Shown one piece after another: positions 39,901 through 46,700 of a DNA stretch of 47,578 bases. The stretch comes from a virus, in the IMG/VR virus record IMGVR_UViG_3300042868_005712, positions 1-47,578 of that record; one strand, 5' to 3'. The notes under the pieces are model-generated. The model saw only the letters and a program-made list of their open reading frames with translations. It searched no databases and was not told the DNA's origin. The position numbers and the translations under genes were made by a program. Numbering within the stretch: the first letter of the stretch is position 1; each line of letters opens with the position of its first letter.

Positions 39901-42900
39901 TTGATAACGTTTAGCAGTTGCTTCAATACGAGCAAACTCTTTGCTAGACATACCTTCAAAATCTACACCTTGTAATAAACTATCAGTGTTTATCTTTTTA
40001 CCATCAATCTTAGTTTTATCAAAGATATTAGAAAGAACATTCTTTCTCTTCTCAGCTTCGGTATCAAGAATATTAAAGAACTCTAATACTCTGCGACCAG
40101 CATCACCTACACTAGCCCAGAAAGAATCACCTTCACCAAATAGCCATAAACCAATAACACCACCTATTACTGCAAATAAACCAACTGTTAATGCAGCTAA
40201 AGTTCCACCAACTAAAGTTACTAATCCTACTATAGCAGCTTTAAGAAGACCGAATAATTTAGCAAGACCTGCAGTACCTAAAAGAGCAGCTCCAATTAAA
40301 CCATACTCAGCCCACTTTTGACCTGTAGTCTGTTCGTTTAACTCATCCATTGACTGAGCAGCAGCATTAGCTACACCAGAAGTCAAAGCTAAGAAACCAG
40401 CTATTACGGCACCAAACGCTAACTTTCCAAATAAACCTCTACCAACAACACCTAAAGGACCAATTCTAGATTCCATTTTAGATACTGTAGAAGCAAAGAA
40501 AGTAGTAATTAAAGCACCAACAGAAGATAGCTGTGTAGCTACTGTTGATAACACTTTAGATTTACCAAATAAATCAGAAAGAATATCTTTACCGGTTGAA
40601 AATCCTGCGCTTACTTGTGTAATAATAGTATTTAATAGAGTCTTTATTGAAGCACCAAATATTGTACCAAAGTTCTTTAAACCCTCTGGTGTTCCGTTTT
40701 CTCCAAAGATAAAACGAGCTAGATCAATTTGACCACTTAAAAATGCTTTTCTATTCTCTTCATTTGTTACATTACGTAAAGCATTGAAAACAGTATTAAT
40801 ACCATTAACTGCTAAATCTTTAAATGCAACAATTGCAGTAGCAAACTTACCATCTGTTGTACCAAATAGTTTTGTGATAACGGTTTCAAATACTGGTGAC
40901 TTAGATAATTTAGAAAGACTATCTGTAATAATTTTAACAGACGAAACAGCAACGTTTCTAATTGTATCACCAATTAGTTTACCTGCTATATCTTTACCTA
41001 GGAAGGCATACATAAGTAAAGGTACACTACCTGTTAATCCAGTTAATGTATTTACATTACCTGTTAAGGTTGCAAATAATAAACCAACACCACCTGTTAA
41101 AGCTTTAAAGTCTACACCACCAATTAGTTGTCCTAAAAGACCAAAACCATTTCCACCAGTAACTGCTTTTATTAAAGGATCAATATAAGTGGTTAAGGAT
41201 TTTAAAAAGCCTTCTACTTTGTCTGTTTCACCAAATAATGCTGCAATACCTGTACCGAATAGTAAAGTAGTAATAATACCTTGATTACCGCCTGTAACAG
41301 CACCTAATACAGAGCTTATTACTTTTCCTATTACACCAAACTCTTGTAAAAATGCTTTACCAAATTCATTAGCAGCTGTATATAAGCCACCTACAATTTC
41401 AGGAATAGCTTTAATAAATTCGCTACCTAGGAAACCAGCAAAAGAACCTAAGCTAGATGCTAGTTTACCAATTAGAGAAGTATCGAATAATTCTCCAAAT
41501 GCTTTTTCGCCAGCCAAGAGTAATCCTTGAGCACCTGCAATAGCAATAGCTGCACTAACAGCTGCCTGGAAGGATCCCCCTACTAGAGCTGCAAGAATAC
41601 CAATTAGCAAACCACCACCAACAATAGAAGCTATCTTAGCAGCATCACCCTCATTAATAAGTTTTCCAATAGCAGTGCTATTAAACATATCCTTAAGGAG
41701 ATCGTTATCTGCTACTTTCTTAAATTGTTGTTTAACTGAATTTCCAAATTTAGCGATACTTGAACTTGCTTTACTAAAGCTTACATTATTAATCGAATCA
41801 ACAAGATCAGTCCAATAAGAGTTTCCAATAACTTTATCATAAATCACTCTAAAGGCTTCTATAACATTGTTAGAAAATTTTAATAGTGGACTACTAACCT
41901 TACTCCATAAGCTACTTGATGTATTGATAACAGATTCAATAGTATCTGTCCACCAAGAATGACCGATTACTTCATCCCAAATAATTTGGAAAATACGGAT
42001 TACACGCTTGCTAAATCTCTCGAGAGCATCAATAGATTCTCCTAGATTAGGCATAACGATGTCTGCTGAAAATCTTCTAAATATAGCAGCAGCTTCTTTT
42101 AATCCATTAGTAAATCTATCGATTCTAATATTAGAAATTTCAAGAAGCCTATCTCTGAGTAGTCCTATATAGATTAAACCATCTTTTATATCTAAAAAGA
42201 AAACTTTAATTGCAGACCTAACGTCACCAATGACAGTAGAAAATCTTGCAAAGTTTGGACTCTTAATAACTTCAGCAATTAAGTCTAGATTCTTTCTGAA
42301 TGATTCAACATCTCTTGAATTGAAAAGTTGAGTAAAGGCTCTTCTTAATCTTGTATCACTTACTGTATAACCTGTAATAAATTCTAAGCCACCAATAATA
42401 GGGTCTGTAATAGAAGCCCTAAATTGAGGTCCAAAATTATTAGTAATAAAACTTGTAAATTTCTTTAATTCATTTCTTACATCCAAAAATAAAGAACCAA
42501 CAGGTCCTCTAATATCTGGTAATGTTTTCCCAACTTCACTTGCTATTGCTTTAAATACATTAGCAACGCCTCTACCAATATAGAGTGTATCTTGTACAAC
42601 TCCAGATAAATAAGTAGAAACTAAAAATGTTTGTCTTTGGATATCTTTAGATAAGTTAGTTATTATTTTAGCAGTATTAAAAGCACTACCCGCAAAACCT
42701 TCTGAAATAGAAAAACCTTTACTAAATTCAGACGTAAATAATTGCGCAGCTTGACCAAGTTGTTGAGAAGCTTGACTGAATGTAGGAGCTAAAAGACTAA
42801 ACTCTTTATTTAAATTTTCTGATTGATTTAACAAGGCATTAAATACAACATCTGTTGTTAATTTGCCTGCTTCTGCTAAACCTCTTAATGCACCGATACC

Positions 42901-43464
42901 TACACCTAACTCATCAGCAATTGCTTGAGCTACACGAGGTGTTTGTTCTAATACTGATAATAATTCTTGACCACGTAACTGTCCAGAAGCTAAGCCTTGA
43001 CCTAACTGGATAATAGCTGCTTCAGCAGAGGCGGCACCTGCACCAGAAATTGTAACTGCCTTTTGAACAGCTTCTGTTGCCTTAACTAATTGTTGTGTTC
43101 CAACACCTGTACCTTGTAATGCTCTACCGAAACGATTGAATACTTCAACACTGCCTTGGATTGAACCTCTAGTTTTTACAGAAACATCTAACAATTGCTT
43201 TTGAACTTGTGCGAGTTCTTTTGTACGACCAGTTACAAGTGCGATTCTGTTTTCAATATTAACAAAAGCATCGCTTGCTCTGTTAATAGCACTAAAACCA
43301 CCGTATGCTGCAAATGCACCAGCAACAGAAGTAGCTAATCCAGCCAATGTCTTAGAGGCACTGGTTGTAGTCTTTTCTATTTTGCTAACAGATTGATTTA
43401 ATCTTTGTAGATCATTTTGCGCTTGGGAGGAATCCGAGGTGACACGTAGTTGAATGTCAGACAT
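36964..43464 (-). CDS. Tail tape measure protein (2166 aa)
   Basis: This protein sets tail length and helps DNA passage. The N-terminus is coiled coil (MSDIQLRVTSDSSQAQNDLQ, SVSKIEKTTTSASK). It is followed by the tape measure core signature: TRGSIQGSVEVFNRFGRALQ, KAVTISGAGAASAEAAIIQL and GQGLASGQLRGQELLSVLEQ. Long helical repeats follow, with Gly/Ala-rich hydrophobic clusters (GGGLLIGILAALVGG, VGLFAVIGGVIGLWLFG) that may enter the host membrane. It ends with GGVVPGSIGSPQLAMVHAGE, typical of these proteins. At about 0.15 nm per residue the tail would be near 320 nm. AAGGAG precedes ATG, directly after a terminator-like hairpin. Confidence 0.95.
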   Translation of the reverse strand: MSDIQLRVTSDSSQAQNDLQRLNQSVSKIEKTTTSASKTLAGLATSVAGAFAAYGGFSAINRASDAFVNIENRIALVTGRTKELAQVQKQLLDVSVKTRGSIQGSVEVFNRFGRALQGTGVGTQQLVKATEAVQKAVTISGAGAASAEAAIIQLGQGLASGQLRGQELLSVLEQTPRVAQAIADELGVGIGALRGLAEAGKLTTDVVFNALLNQSENLNKEFSLLAPTFSQASQQLGQAAQLFTSEFSKGFSISEGFAGSAFNTAKIITNLSKDIQRQTFLVSTYLSGVVQDTLYIGRGVANVFKAIASEVGKTLPDIRGPVGSLFLDVRNELKKFTSFITNNFGPQFRASITDPIIGGLEFITGYTVSDTRLRRAFTQLFNSRDVESFRKNLDLIAEVIKSPNFARFSTVIGDVRSAIKVFFLDIKDGLIYIGLLRDRLLEISNIRIDRFTNGLKEAAAIFRRFSADIVMPNLGESIDALERFSKRVIRIFQIIWDEVIGHSWWTDTIESVINTSSSLWSKVSSPLLKFSNNVIEAFRVIYDKVIGNSYWTDLVDSINNVSFSKASSSIAKFGNSVKQQFKKVADNDLLKDMFNSTAIGKLINEGDAAKIASIVGGGLLIGILAALVGGSFQAAVSAAIAIAGAQGLLLAGEKAFGELFDTSLIGKLASSLGSFAGFLGSEFIKAIPEIVGGLYTAANEFGKAFLQEFGVIGKVISSVLGAVTGGNQGIITTLLFGTGIAALFGETDKVEGFLKSLTTYIDPLIKAVTGGNGFGLLGQLIGGVDFKALTGGVGLLFATLTGNVNTLTGLTGSVPLLMYAFLGKDIAGKLIGDTIRNVAVSSVKIITDSLSKLSKSPVFETVITKLFGTTDGKFATAIVAFKDLAVNGINTVFNALRNVTNEENRKAFLSGQIDLARFIFGENGTPEGLKNFGTIFGASIKTLLNTIITQVSAGFSTGKDILSDLFGKSKVLSTVATQLSSVGALITTFFASTVSKMESRIGPLGVVGRGLFGKLAFGAVIAGFLALTSGVANAAAQSMDELNEQTTGQKWAEYGLIGAALLGTAGLAKLFGLLKAAIVGLVTLVGGTLAALTVGLFAVIGGVIGLWLFGEGDSFWASVGDAGRRVLEFFNILDTEAEKRKNVLSNIFDKTKIDGKKINTDSLLQGVDFEGMSSKEFARIEATAKRYQEILERNKRAQIENGELTAKQQRDQIKAQELLNKLLDEAKVGIRPQDIASNAQRIQELFQDRTFINFRFGIQEDEAGFNKLWKSLFNAGNKNLSEFINKQFPDALSAINSRINSVVETGIYDNIAESSDTERKALTDLQNKILEVRDDLGPFAIVWAKLFGRGEQINSEIAQLDRLTTEYEQLAATIAIYQQDKLAGKAFKKDIDDLVSNLEKFDIKLKSTDLGFGSKDQIDEIELLVKEYENLLDVADKASPANRAIILRTAGQVKGQIEQAVESVISGSSIDKLYESLAKRLGVALSPKDINITQLTQLREAQKELEKKERERASIALDNVDAYKRLTEEIALQKKLVESLSKNEFKFGFDLAASAGINIKESQYGSVGPGLKKQIDEQAKYIATLKEQRDKLAAAGDQEAAVAGISKLLATAEKGVERLNKRLEDLNKNFSERLSGLISEAGAQLQEAELFRVSPEGFRAIRDELVLAKGLREQLNALGDNDIEKAIQLNKRLRDVNATIAQRLAAEANPVVALQKKLTGAGIQGEEFFKLPQEARDQIINYGNDINSLNNFIESLGDITAASGKEAIDAYQGATLKVIELKKELDVLKGTAALTFDQLAQKLSGFGFTVPTEKLALGTPDQLKVIEAQVREVEKLDRLRKDPEQAANAAGLTLQYNNQLETLRKITLEFQKQATESRTIRDTFAKGLKELISGSGSMKSILVGILDAATTRIVDTLITKFSDYALSFLDSILDSFLNSIDFGLPLLSKPGSTRANPLFAEITNLGDATASNSLMNQFSTSSITSGIGSALGFLSPNLQAGFGNILQKQTGITVDDEGIPLEVGAIEDVFSGFTKNFDSLLNSDFLKGFEGILGGLGSSLGGLFSGGGGGGLSSMFSSVSSWWSGLTFDSGGVVPGSIGSPQLAMVHAGETILPTHKQDASSFGNSQVVNINITGDISRQTRKEILSMGPKIADIVQTNLQEKRRL

Positions 43465-43477
43465 GTTTTCTCCTTTT

Positions 43478-43528
43478 AAAAAATAACCCCTGACAATTGA
43501 CGACCCTCATATGGGTCACCATCAGGGG
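43478..43528 (-). terminator. Strong hairpin and T-run before the tape measure gene
   Basis: On the minus strand, CCCCTGA (43528-43522) pairs with TCAGGGG (43493-43487). An inner stem GGTGACCC/GGGTCGTC has a short ATATGA loop. Next comes TTATTTTTT (43486-43478), and the AAGGAG of the tape measure gene begins immediately. It looks like an intrinsic terminator or attenuator placed between the tail-tube/chaperone genes and the tape measure gene, which would lower tape measure expression. Confidence 0.72.
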
Positions 43529-43544
43529 CGAAGTATCAATACTG

Positions 43545-43913
43545 CTAACTCTTGCGAGTAACAATTGAGCCAGTTGGCTTAAAGCCTTGGTTTAATACTG
43601 TCTGCTCTATAAATCGAGCAGGGGCTTGGGTAGAAATACCCTCATTTAAATCACTTATGTAGTTAGCATCATTACTAATTACATACTCTTTGTCTTTGAA
43701 CGTAATAGTAGTTTTAACAAGACTCACTGATGTTTTAGATTTCTCTGCAGTCCATCGACTGGCAGCATAACCTGTATCTTTAGGTGTGGCTTCTTTTAAC
43801 TCGTACACTAACGTTTTAATTTTTTCATCTATCTTAGGTTCTACAAATTTATTAATAGCATTACTAATTTCTTGTGTTACCTTATCTAGATTTTTGATTT
43901 CTAATTTTAACAT
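43545..43913 (-). CDS. HK97 gp10-like / minor structural protein (122 aa)
   Basis: The protein begins MLKLEIKNLDKVTQEISNAI and has the HK97 gp10 outline: a helical first half with IDEKIKTLVYELKEATPKDTGYAASRW, then strands (VSLVKTTITFKDKEYVISND) and the ANYISDLNEGISTQAPARFI segment. In many siphoviruses this family sits at the head-tail interface. Here it lies after the chaperones and before the tape measure, so it may be a tail-completion or minor tail protein. One base overlaps the chaperone end. Confidence 0.72.
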   Translation of the reverse strand: MLKLEIKNLDKVTQEISNAINKFVEPKIDEKIKTLVYELKEATPKDTGYAASRWTAEKSKTSVSLVKTTITFKDKEYVISNDANYISDLNEGISTQAPARFIEQTVLNQGFKPTGSIVTRKS

Positions 43914-44541
43914 TAATCAACTTTCCAGTCTATATTGTTATTAACTGCAGCAGCTTGAAGTTTGGCAAGTAAGCCAGAAGACTTAAGCGTTTGAGCTGTT
44001 TTCTTATCATCATCAATATCTTTAATTGCACGTAGTGACGGGAAGATCCTCTCAGGTTTTTCTTTAACACCTTGAGCCTGCATTAGGAGAGCAGTTCTAT
44101 TATCATCTCTCCACTCAACAGGTCTTTTCTTGAAATATTCGAACCAACCTATTAACTCTTCATATGGCATTTCTTTTAATAATTTATAAACTGGCATATG
44201 AAGCCTGTAAGCTAATTCGAATAATTCTATAGATTCATCATCGAGAACTACTTCGGTTGTACGTTTCCCAATCCCGAGAAACTCAAGATTTCGTTAGATA
44301 ATTTTGACAATTCGTCTACAGGGAAAGATTGGAAGTCCTCAGATGATAACTCAGATGCACCTTCGACAGCACAACCGATCACATACTGCAATAACTCCAT
44401 ACCTGCATTTTCATCAGTACTAGCATCTTTGGATTTCGCTTGAATATCCATAACTTGAGCTACTGATAGCTTTTTAACAGTTACATCTTCACCAAGAAAT
44501 TTAACTTTCTTTGTCATTGACTTACCAACTAAATGTTTCAT
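43913..44541 (-). CDS. Tail assembly chaperone gpGT-like, -1 frameshift product (209 aa)
   Basis: The fusion is made by -1 slippage on G GGA AAC (44269-44263). The first 93 residues are those of the shorter chaperone, up to SFSGLGN. The ribosome then continues in the -1 frame through RTTEVVLDDESIELFELAYR to MPVYKLLKEMPYEELIGWFE and stops at 43913. The -1 frame is open well upstream of its first ATG, reads as normal protein, and has no independent ribosome binding site there. In lambda and many siphoviruses the gpGT form bridges tail tube and tape measure during tail assembly. Translated separately, the second part alone would be 94 aa from 44197. Confidence 0.82.
44248..44541 (-). CDS. Tail assembly chaperone, gpG-like (97 aa)
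   Basis: This is the unshifted chaperone form: MKHLVGKSMTKKVKFLGEDV, VKKLSVAQVMDIQAK and MELLQYVIGCAVEGAS, then FQSFPVDELSKLSNEILSFS. The helical pattern 'FxxLPxDELxxLxxEILxFSG' is common to gpG-type proteins. The frame ends six codons after the slippery heptamer. In tail assembly gpG coats the tape measure protein until the tube forms. An in-frame ATG at 44517 is an alternative start. Confidence 0.82.
   Translation of the reverse strand: MKHLVGKSMTKKVKFLGEDVTVKKLSVAQVMDIQAKSKDASTDENAGMELLQYVIGCAVEGASELSSEDFQSFPVDELSKLSNEILSFSGLGNVQPK
44263..44269 (-). promoter_or_regulatory. Slippery heptamer G GGA AAC, programmed -1 frameshift site
   Basis: The minus strand reads GGGAAAC in the frame G GGA AAC of the gpG-like gene, an X XXY YYZ heptamer like the GGGAAAG of lambda G-T. 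The -1 frame continues open for 116 codons after it, while the zero frame stops at 44248. No clear stimulatory hairpin or Shine-Dalgarno-like element is visible next to it. Confidence 0.85.
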
Positions 44542-44544
44542 AAT

Positions 44545-44778
44545 TTATTCTTTCTCTGTAAATAATTCTTTATTGTGGGATTGAAATTCATCAATCATAC
44601 CACGTAATGTATGTAGAACAGATAATGTTTCCATTACCTCTTTTCCTTTTGTACTATCATTATCGAAATCACTCATCCTTTCAAAGGTCTTACGAATTGA
44701 GATATCGATAGCTTTTCTAATATGTTTAGATGTTGTTCTTAACACATAAGATTTTGAAAATGGTTTATTATCTTCCAT
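44545..44778 (-). CDS. Small helical protein (77 aa) before the tail chaperones
   Basis: The product MEDNKPFSKSYVLRTTSKHI, then RKAIDISIRKTFERMSDFDN and VMETLSVLHTLRGMIDEFQS, is charged and helical with no known domain. It lies between the tail tube gene and the chaperone gene, three bases before the latter. GAGG is a few bases upstream of its ATG. Promoter-like copy P1 and a small hairpin are located upstream, so it may be the first gene of a separate late transcript. A chaperone or tail-length role is possible only by position. Confidence 0.7.
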   Translation of the reverse strand: MEDNKPFSKSYVLRTTSKHIRKAIDISIRKTFERMSDFDNDSTKGKEVMETLSVLHTLRGMIDEFQSHNKELFTEKE

Positions 44779-44825
44779 TATTACCTCTTATATAATACCC
44801 AATTACACCCCCACATAGAGGATAT

Positions 44826-44843
44826 AGGGTTAATTTTCAGGGC
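44826..44843 (-). promoter_or_regulatory. Putative phage RNA polymerase promoter, copy P1
   Basis: The minus strand reads GCCCTGAAAATTAACCCT, identical to the copy at 12502-12519. It is in a 111-nt gap, the only sizable one in the upstream part of the structural operon. It lies about 48 nt before the 77-aa gene. The following bases are ATATCCTCTATG. It would boost transcription of the tail chaperones, tape measure and beyond. Confidence 0.6.
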
Positions 44844-44848
44844 TAGAG

Positions 44849-44874
44849 ATGGAAGCCCCGTAAGGGACCTCCAT
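44849..44874 (-). other. Hairpin between tail tube gene and copy P1
   Basis: The minus strand forms an 11-pair stem (ATGGAGGTCCC with GGGGCTTCCAT, two G-U pairs) around the loop TTAC. It is not followed by a T-run, so it is not a classic intrinsic terminator. It may stop the phage polymerase, protect the 3' end of the abundant tail tube mRNA, or be cleaved by RNase III, before the promoter-like motif resumes transcription. Confidence 0.5.
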
Positions 44875-44889
44875 ATCAGCTAATTAAGC

Positions 44890-45435
44890 TTAAACTGCAG
44901 CTACAGTTGCTGGACCAAAGAAGTCACTTTGAACTGATAGAGTCAAAGTAGCTTGGTTTGCGTCTGTTAACTGTGGGCTTACTAACAAAGCCTCAACCTT
45001 ACCACGGAAGTAGAAGTTTGAGTTTGCAGTAACACCTAGACCAGAAGCTGTTGTTTCTAAGCTTGCAGGTTTAGTGTTCAACAATGAAAACTGGAATGCG
45101 TAAACGTTACCGTCACCAACCAAGTCACCTAGATCAGTACCAGTAGCCCATTCGCTAGGAACGTAGTTTACTGTGATTTCGATGTTAGGTGCATCAGCCT
45201 GACCTTGAATCTGGCTAGATGTCTTTTGACCGTAAACAGGAACGTTTACAATGTTTGCTGGTGTACCGATCTGCGGGAATTCACGAACATTCTTTACTTC
45301 TACGAAGTTTGTGTCGTCTGCAAACAAAGCAACTAATTCTGATAGTGTATCAGCCGTAGTTGTGTTAGTGATTGCGTTTGTGTTGATAGCTAGGGCTGAA
45401 AAGATGCCTGCGCCAATTGATGTAATATGAGCCAT
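44890..45435 (-). CDS. Major tail (tube) protein
   Basis: The protein (181 aa) begins MAHITSIGAGIFSALAINTN and shows a tail-tube profile: FVEVKNVREFPQIGTPANIV, VPVYGQKTSSQIQGQADAPN and ITVNYVPSEWATGTDLGDLV, then strands RGKVEALLVSP and ATLTLSVQSDFFGPA. These conserved GxPAxIVNVPVYG and ADAPNIEIxVNY segments are typical of siphovirus tail tubes. ATG at 45435 has GGAGG 8 nt upstream and abuts the tail terminator gene; a frame extension to 45477 lacks support. Many copies would form the tube around the tape measure. Confidence 0.87.
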   Translation of the reverse strand: MAHITSIGAGIFSALAINTNAITNTTTADTLSELVALFADDTNFVEVKNVREFPQIGTPANIVNVPVYGQKTSSQIQGQADAPNIEITVNYVPSEWATGTDLGDLVGDGNVYAFQFSLLNTKPASLETTASGLGVTANSNFYFRGKVEALLVSPQLTDANQATLTLSVQSDFFGPATVAAV

Positions 45436-45848
45436 TAAGTGCCTCCAAAATATGAAAAGTTTATAGTATAGGAACATTTGTAAAGCGAAGGGTTCTCCGC
45501 ATATATTCCTAATTGTACCAATGTACTTGGACTTGTTTGTATTCCATTGCCAGGGCTTCCTAGGACTTTATTTGCAAAATATTTGTCCAAAATATCTGCA
45601 ATTATAAATGCACGTCCTGTACCAGCCCCTGCTGGCGTAAATATATCGATTATGATTTGACCTGCTCCAGTATAAGCATTACTATATATAGGTAATGTTT
45701 TACCGATTAAGATAAATACTTTTAAATATTCTGTTGATCCAACCTCACCTTGGAAATTCTGAGGATAGGTTTGGATATTCTCTGCTTGATAAGCAGGTGA
45801 TGAAAAAACAGAATAAACCGCTTCTTGTATTGATGTATATTTTTCCAT
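45435..45848 (-). CDS. Tail terminator / head-tail joining protein (137 aa)
   Basis: The protein begins MEKYTSIQEAVYSVFSSPAY. It contains EYLKVFILIGKTLPIYSNAY and AGQIIIDIFTPAGAGTGRAF, then IADILDKYFANKV, with a final strand YKCSYTINFSYFGGT. This 'GQI.IDIF.P.G.G...' profile is common to gpU-like or DUF4128-type tail terminator proteins. It is located directly before the tail tube gene, which is the usual order. The start follows the overlap with the stopper gene by one base. Confidence 0.77.
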   Translation of the reverse strand: MEKYTSIQEAVYSVFSSPAYQAENIQTYPQNFQGEVGSTEYLKVFILIGKTLPIYSNAYTGAGQIIIDIFTPAGAGTGRAFIIADILDKYFANKVLGSPGNGIQTSPSTLVQLGIYAENPSLYKCSYTINFSYFGGT

Positions 45849-46198
45849 TATCTCTCCTTAGAAATCTTAGCAGTGATAACGTAGCCATCATCAGTATATT
45901 CGTAAACATACCATGTTTGACCATTAATTTCAAGTGAATCATATACAGAAGGATCGTCCAAATCTTCAGATTTAAGTAATAACTCACCCAATAGGGAAGT
46001 ATTATCTTTCTTATTTTTAGTAGTTTTAATTAATACACCTTTAATAACTTCTGTTTTTTCAACAGTTGTTTCAGTTGTATTAGTACCAAAATTAAAAGAA
46101 GTTGCTGAAACCTTTGTGAGGATAACATCAACACCTAAATCTTGAATTAATTTAAAAGCAAGTCTAACATTTGATTTGACTGTGCCTCGTAATGACAT
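45848..46198 (-). CDS. Head-tail stopper / closure protein (116 aa)
   Basis: The sequence MSLRGTVKSNVRLAFKLIQD, then VDVILTKVSATSFNFGTNTT, EVIKGVLIKTTKNKKDN and SLEINGQTWYVYEYTDDGYV has the beta-barrel profile of small siphovirus head-completion (stopper) proteins. These sit between connector and tail terminator. The operon order connector, this gene, terminator, tail tube supports the role. It shares single bases with both neighbours (TAATG type). Sequence-based family assignment would need a profile search. Confidence 0.72.
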   Translation of the reverse strand: MSLRGTVKSNVRLAFKLIQDLGVDVILTKVSATSFNFGTNTTETTVEKTEVIKGVLIKTTKNKKDNTSLLGELLLKSEDLDDPSVYDSLEINGQTWYVYEYTDDGYVITAKISKER

Positions 46199-46683
46199 TA
46201 GTTAGCACGGAACCAAGTCCGCCCTCCACCTGCCACTAACAAGGGTTTAATCATTCGTCTAACTAAGTTAGGAAGTTTGTTAGGTGCAATAACAGTATTT
46301 AATGTAATTGAACCTACTTGAAGATCCACAACTTGACCAGACTCATCTAATAAACCATCATTATTTAATAAATGATAAGCCAATTCATATGTAGCCTTTT
46401 TAAGTCTTTCTGGTACTTCTGTAGCAGTTGAACTTAATTGTACATTTAGCCCTAATCTGGGATCAAAATATTCACCAGATCGAGGAAATGCCAGCATTTG
46501 AGTTTCAGATGCAGCATAACCCGTCCAAGGTTGTTCTTCTAATAACATAGTTGCTGTTACAAGAGATTGTTCCTTGGACTCGTCATTAGCGTCTGTCCAA
46601 GCGGCAACATCTAGTCGATCCTCGAAGTAAGCTTCCGCTTGATCAAGGTCCACATAACTATTTGTTCCTTTGACGAGTGCCAT
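46198..46683 (-). CDS. Head-tail connector / adaptor (DnaT-like annotated) protein
   Basis: The product starts MALVKGTNSYVDLDQAEAYF and has DRLDVAAWTDANDESKEQSL, then TATMLLEEQPWTGYAASETQ and LAFPRSG, and a C-terminal segment PNLVRRMIKPLLVAGGGRTW. This matches the Y-x-D-x-x-A-x-x-Y...W profile of siphovirus adaptor proteins. In databases they are often named 'putative DnaT-like ssDNA-binding protein', but they function as head-tail adaptors. It lies between the capsid gene and the stopper gene, as expected. AAGGGG-type bases precede the ATG. Confidence 0.8.
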   Translation of the reverse strand: MALVKGTNSYVDLDQAEAYFEDRLDVAAWTDANDESKEQSLVTATMLLEEQPWTGYAASETQMLAFPRSGEYFDPRLGLNVQLSSTATEVPERLKKATYELAYHLLNNDGLLDESGQVVDLQVGSITLNTVIAPNKLPNLVRRMIKPLLVAGGGRTWFRAN

Positions 46684-46700
46684 TTCTGAAACCCCTTAAA

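Noticed and set aside
5349-44843. Reading the 18-nt motif as a plus-strand element or as a conserved mRNA hairpin
   Set aside because: No supported gene is on the plus strand, and pairing around the motif is different at each site (upstream partner only at P3, weak downstream partners at P1 and P2), so a conserved hairpin is not supported.
46198-46683. Calling the connector a primosomal DnaT-like protein
   Set aside because: The name is common in automatic annotation, but the gene order capsid, this gene, stopper, terminator indicates a head-tail adaptor.
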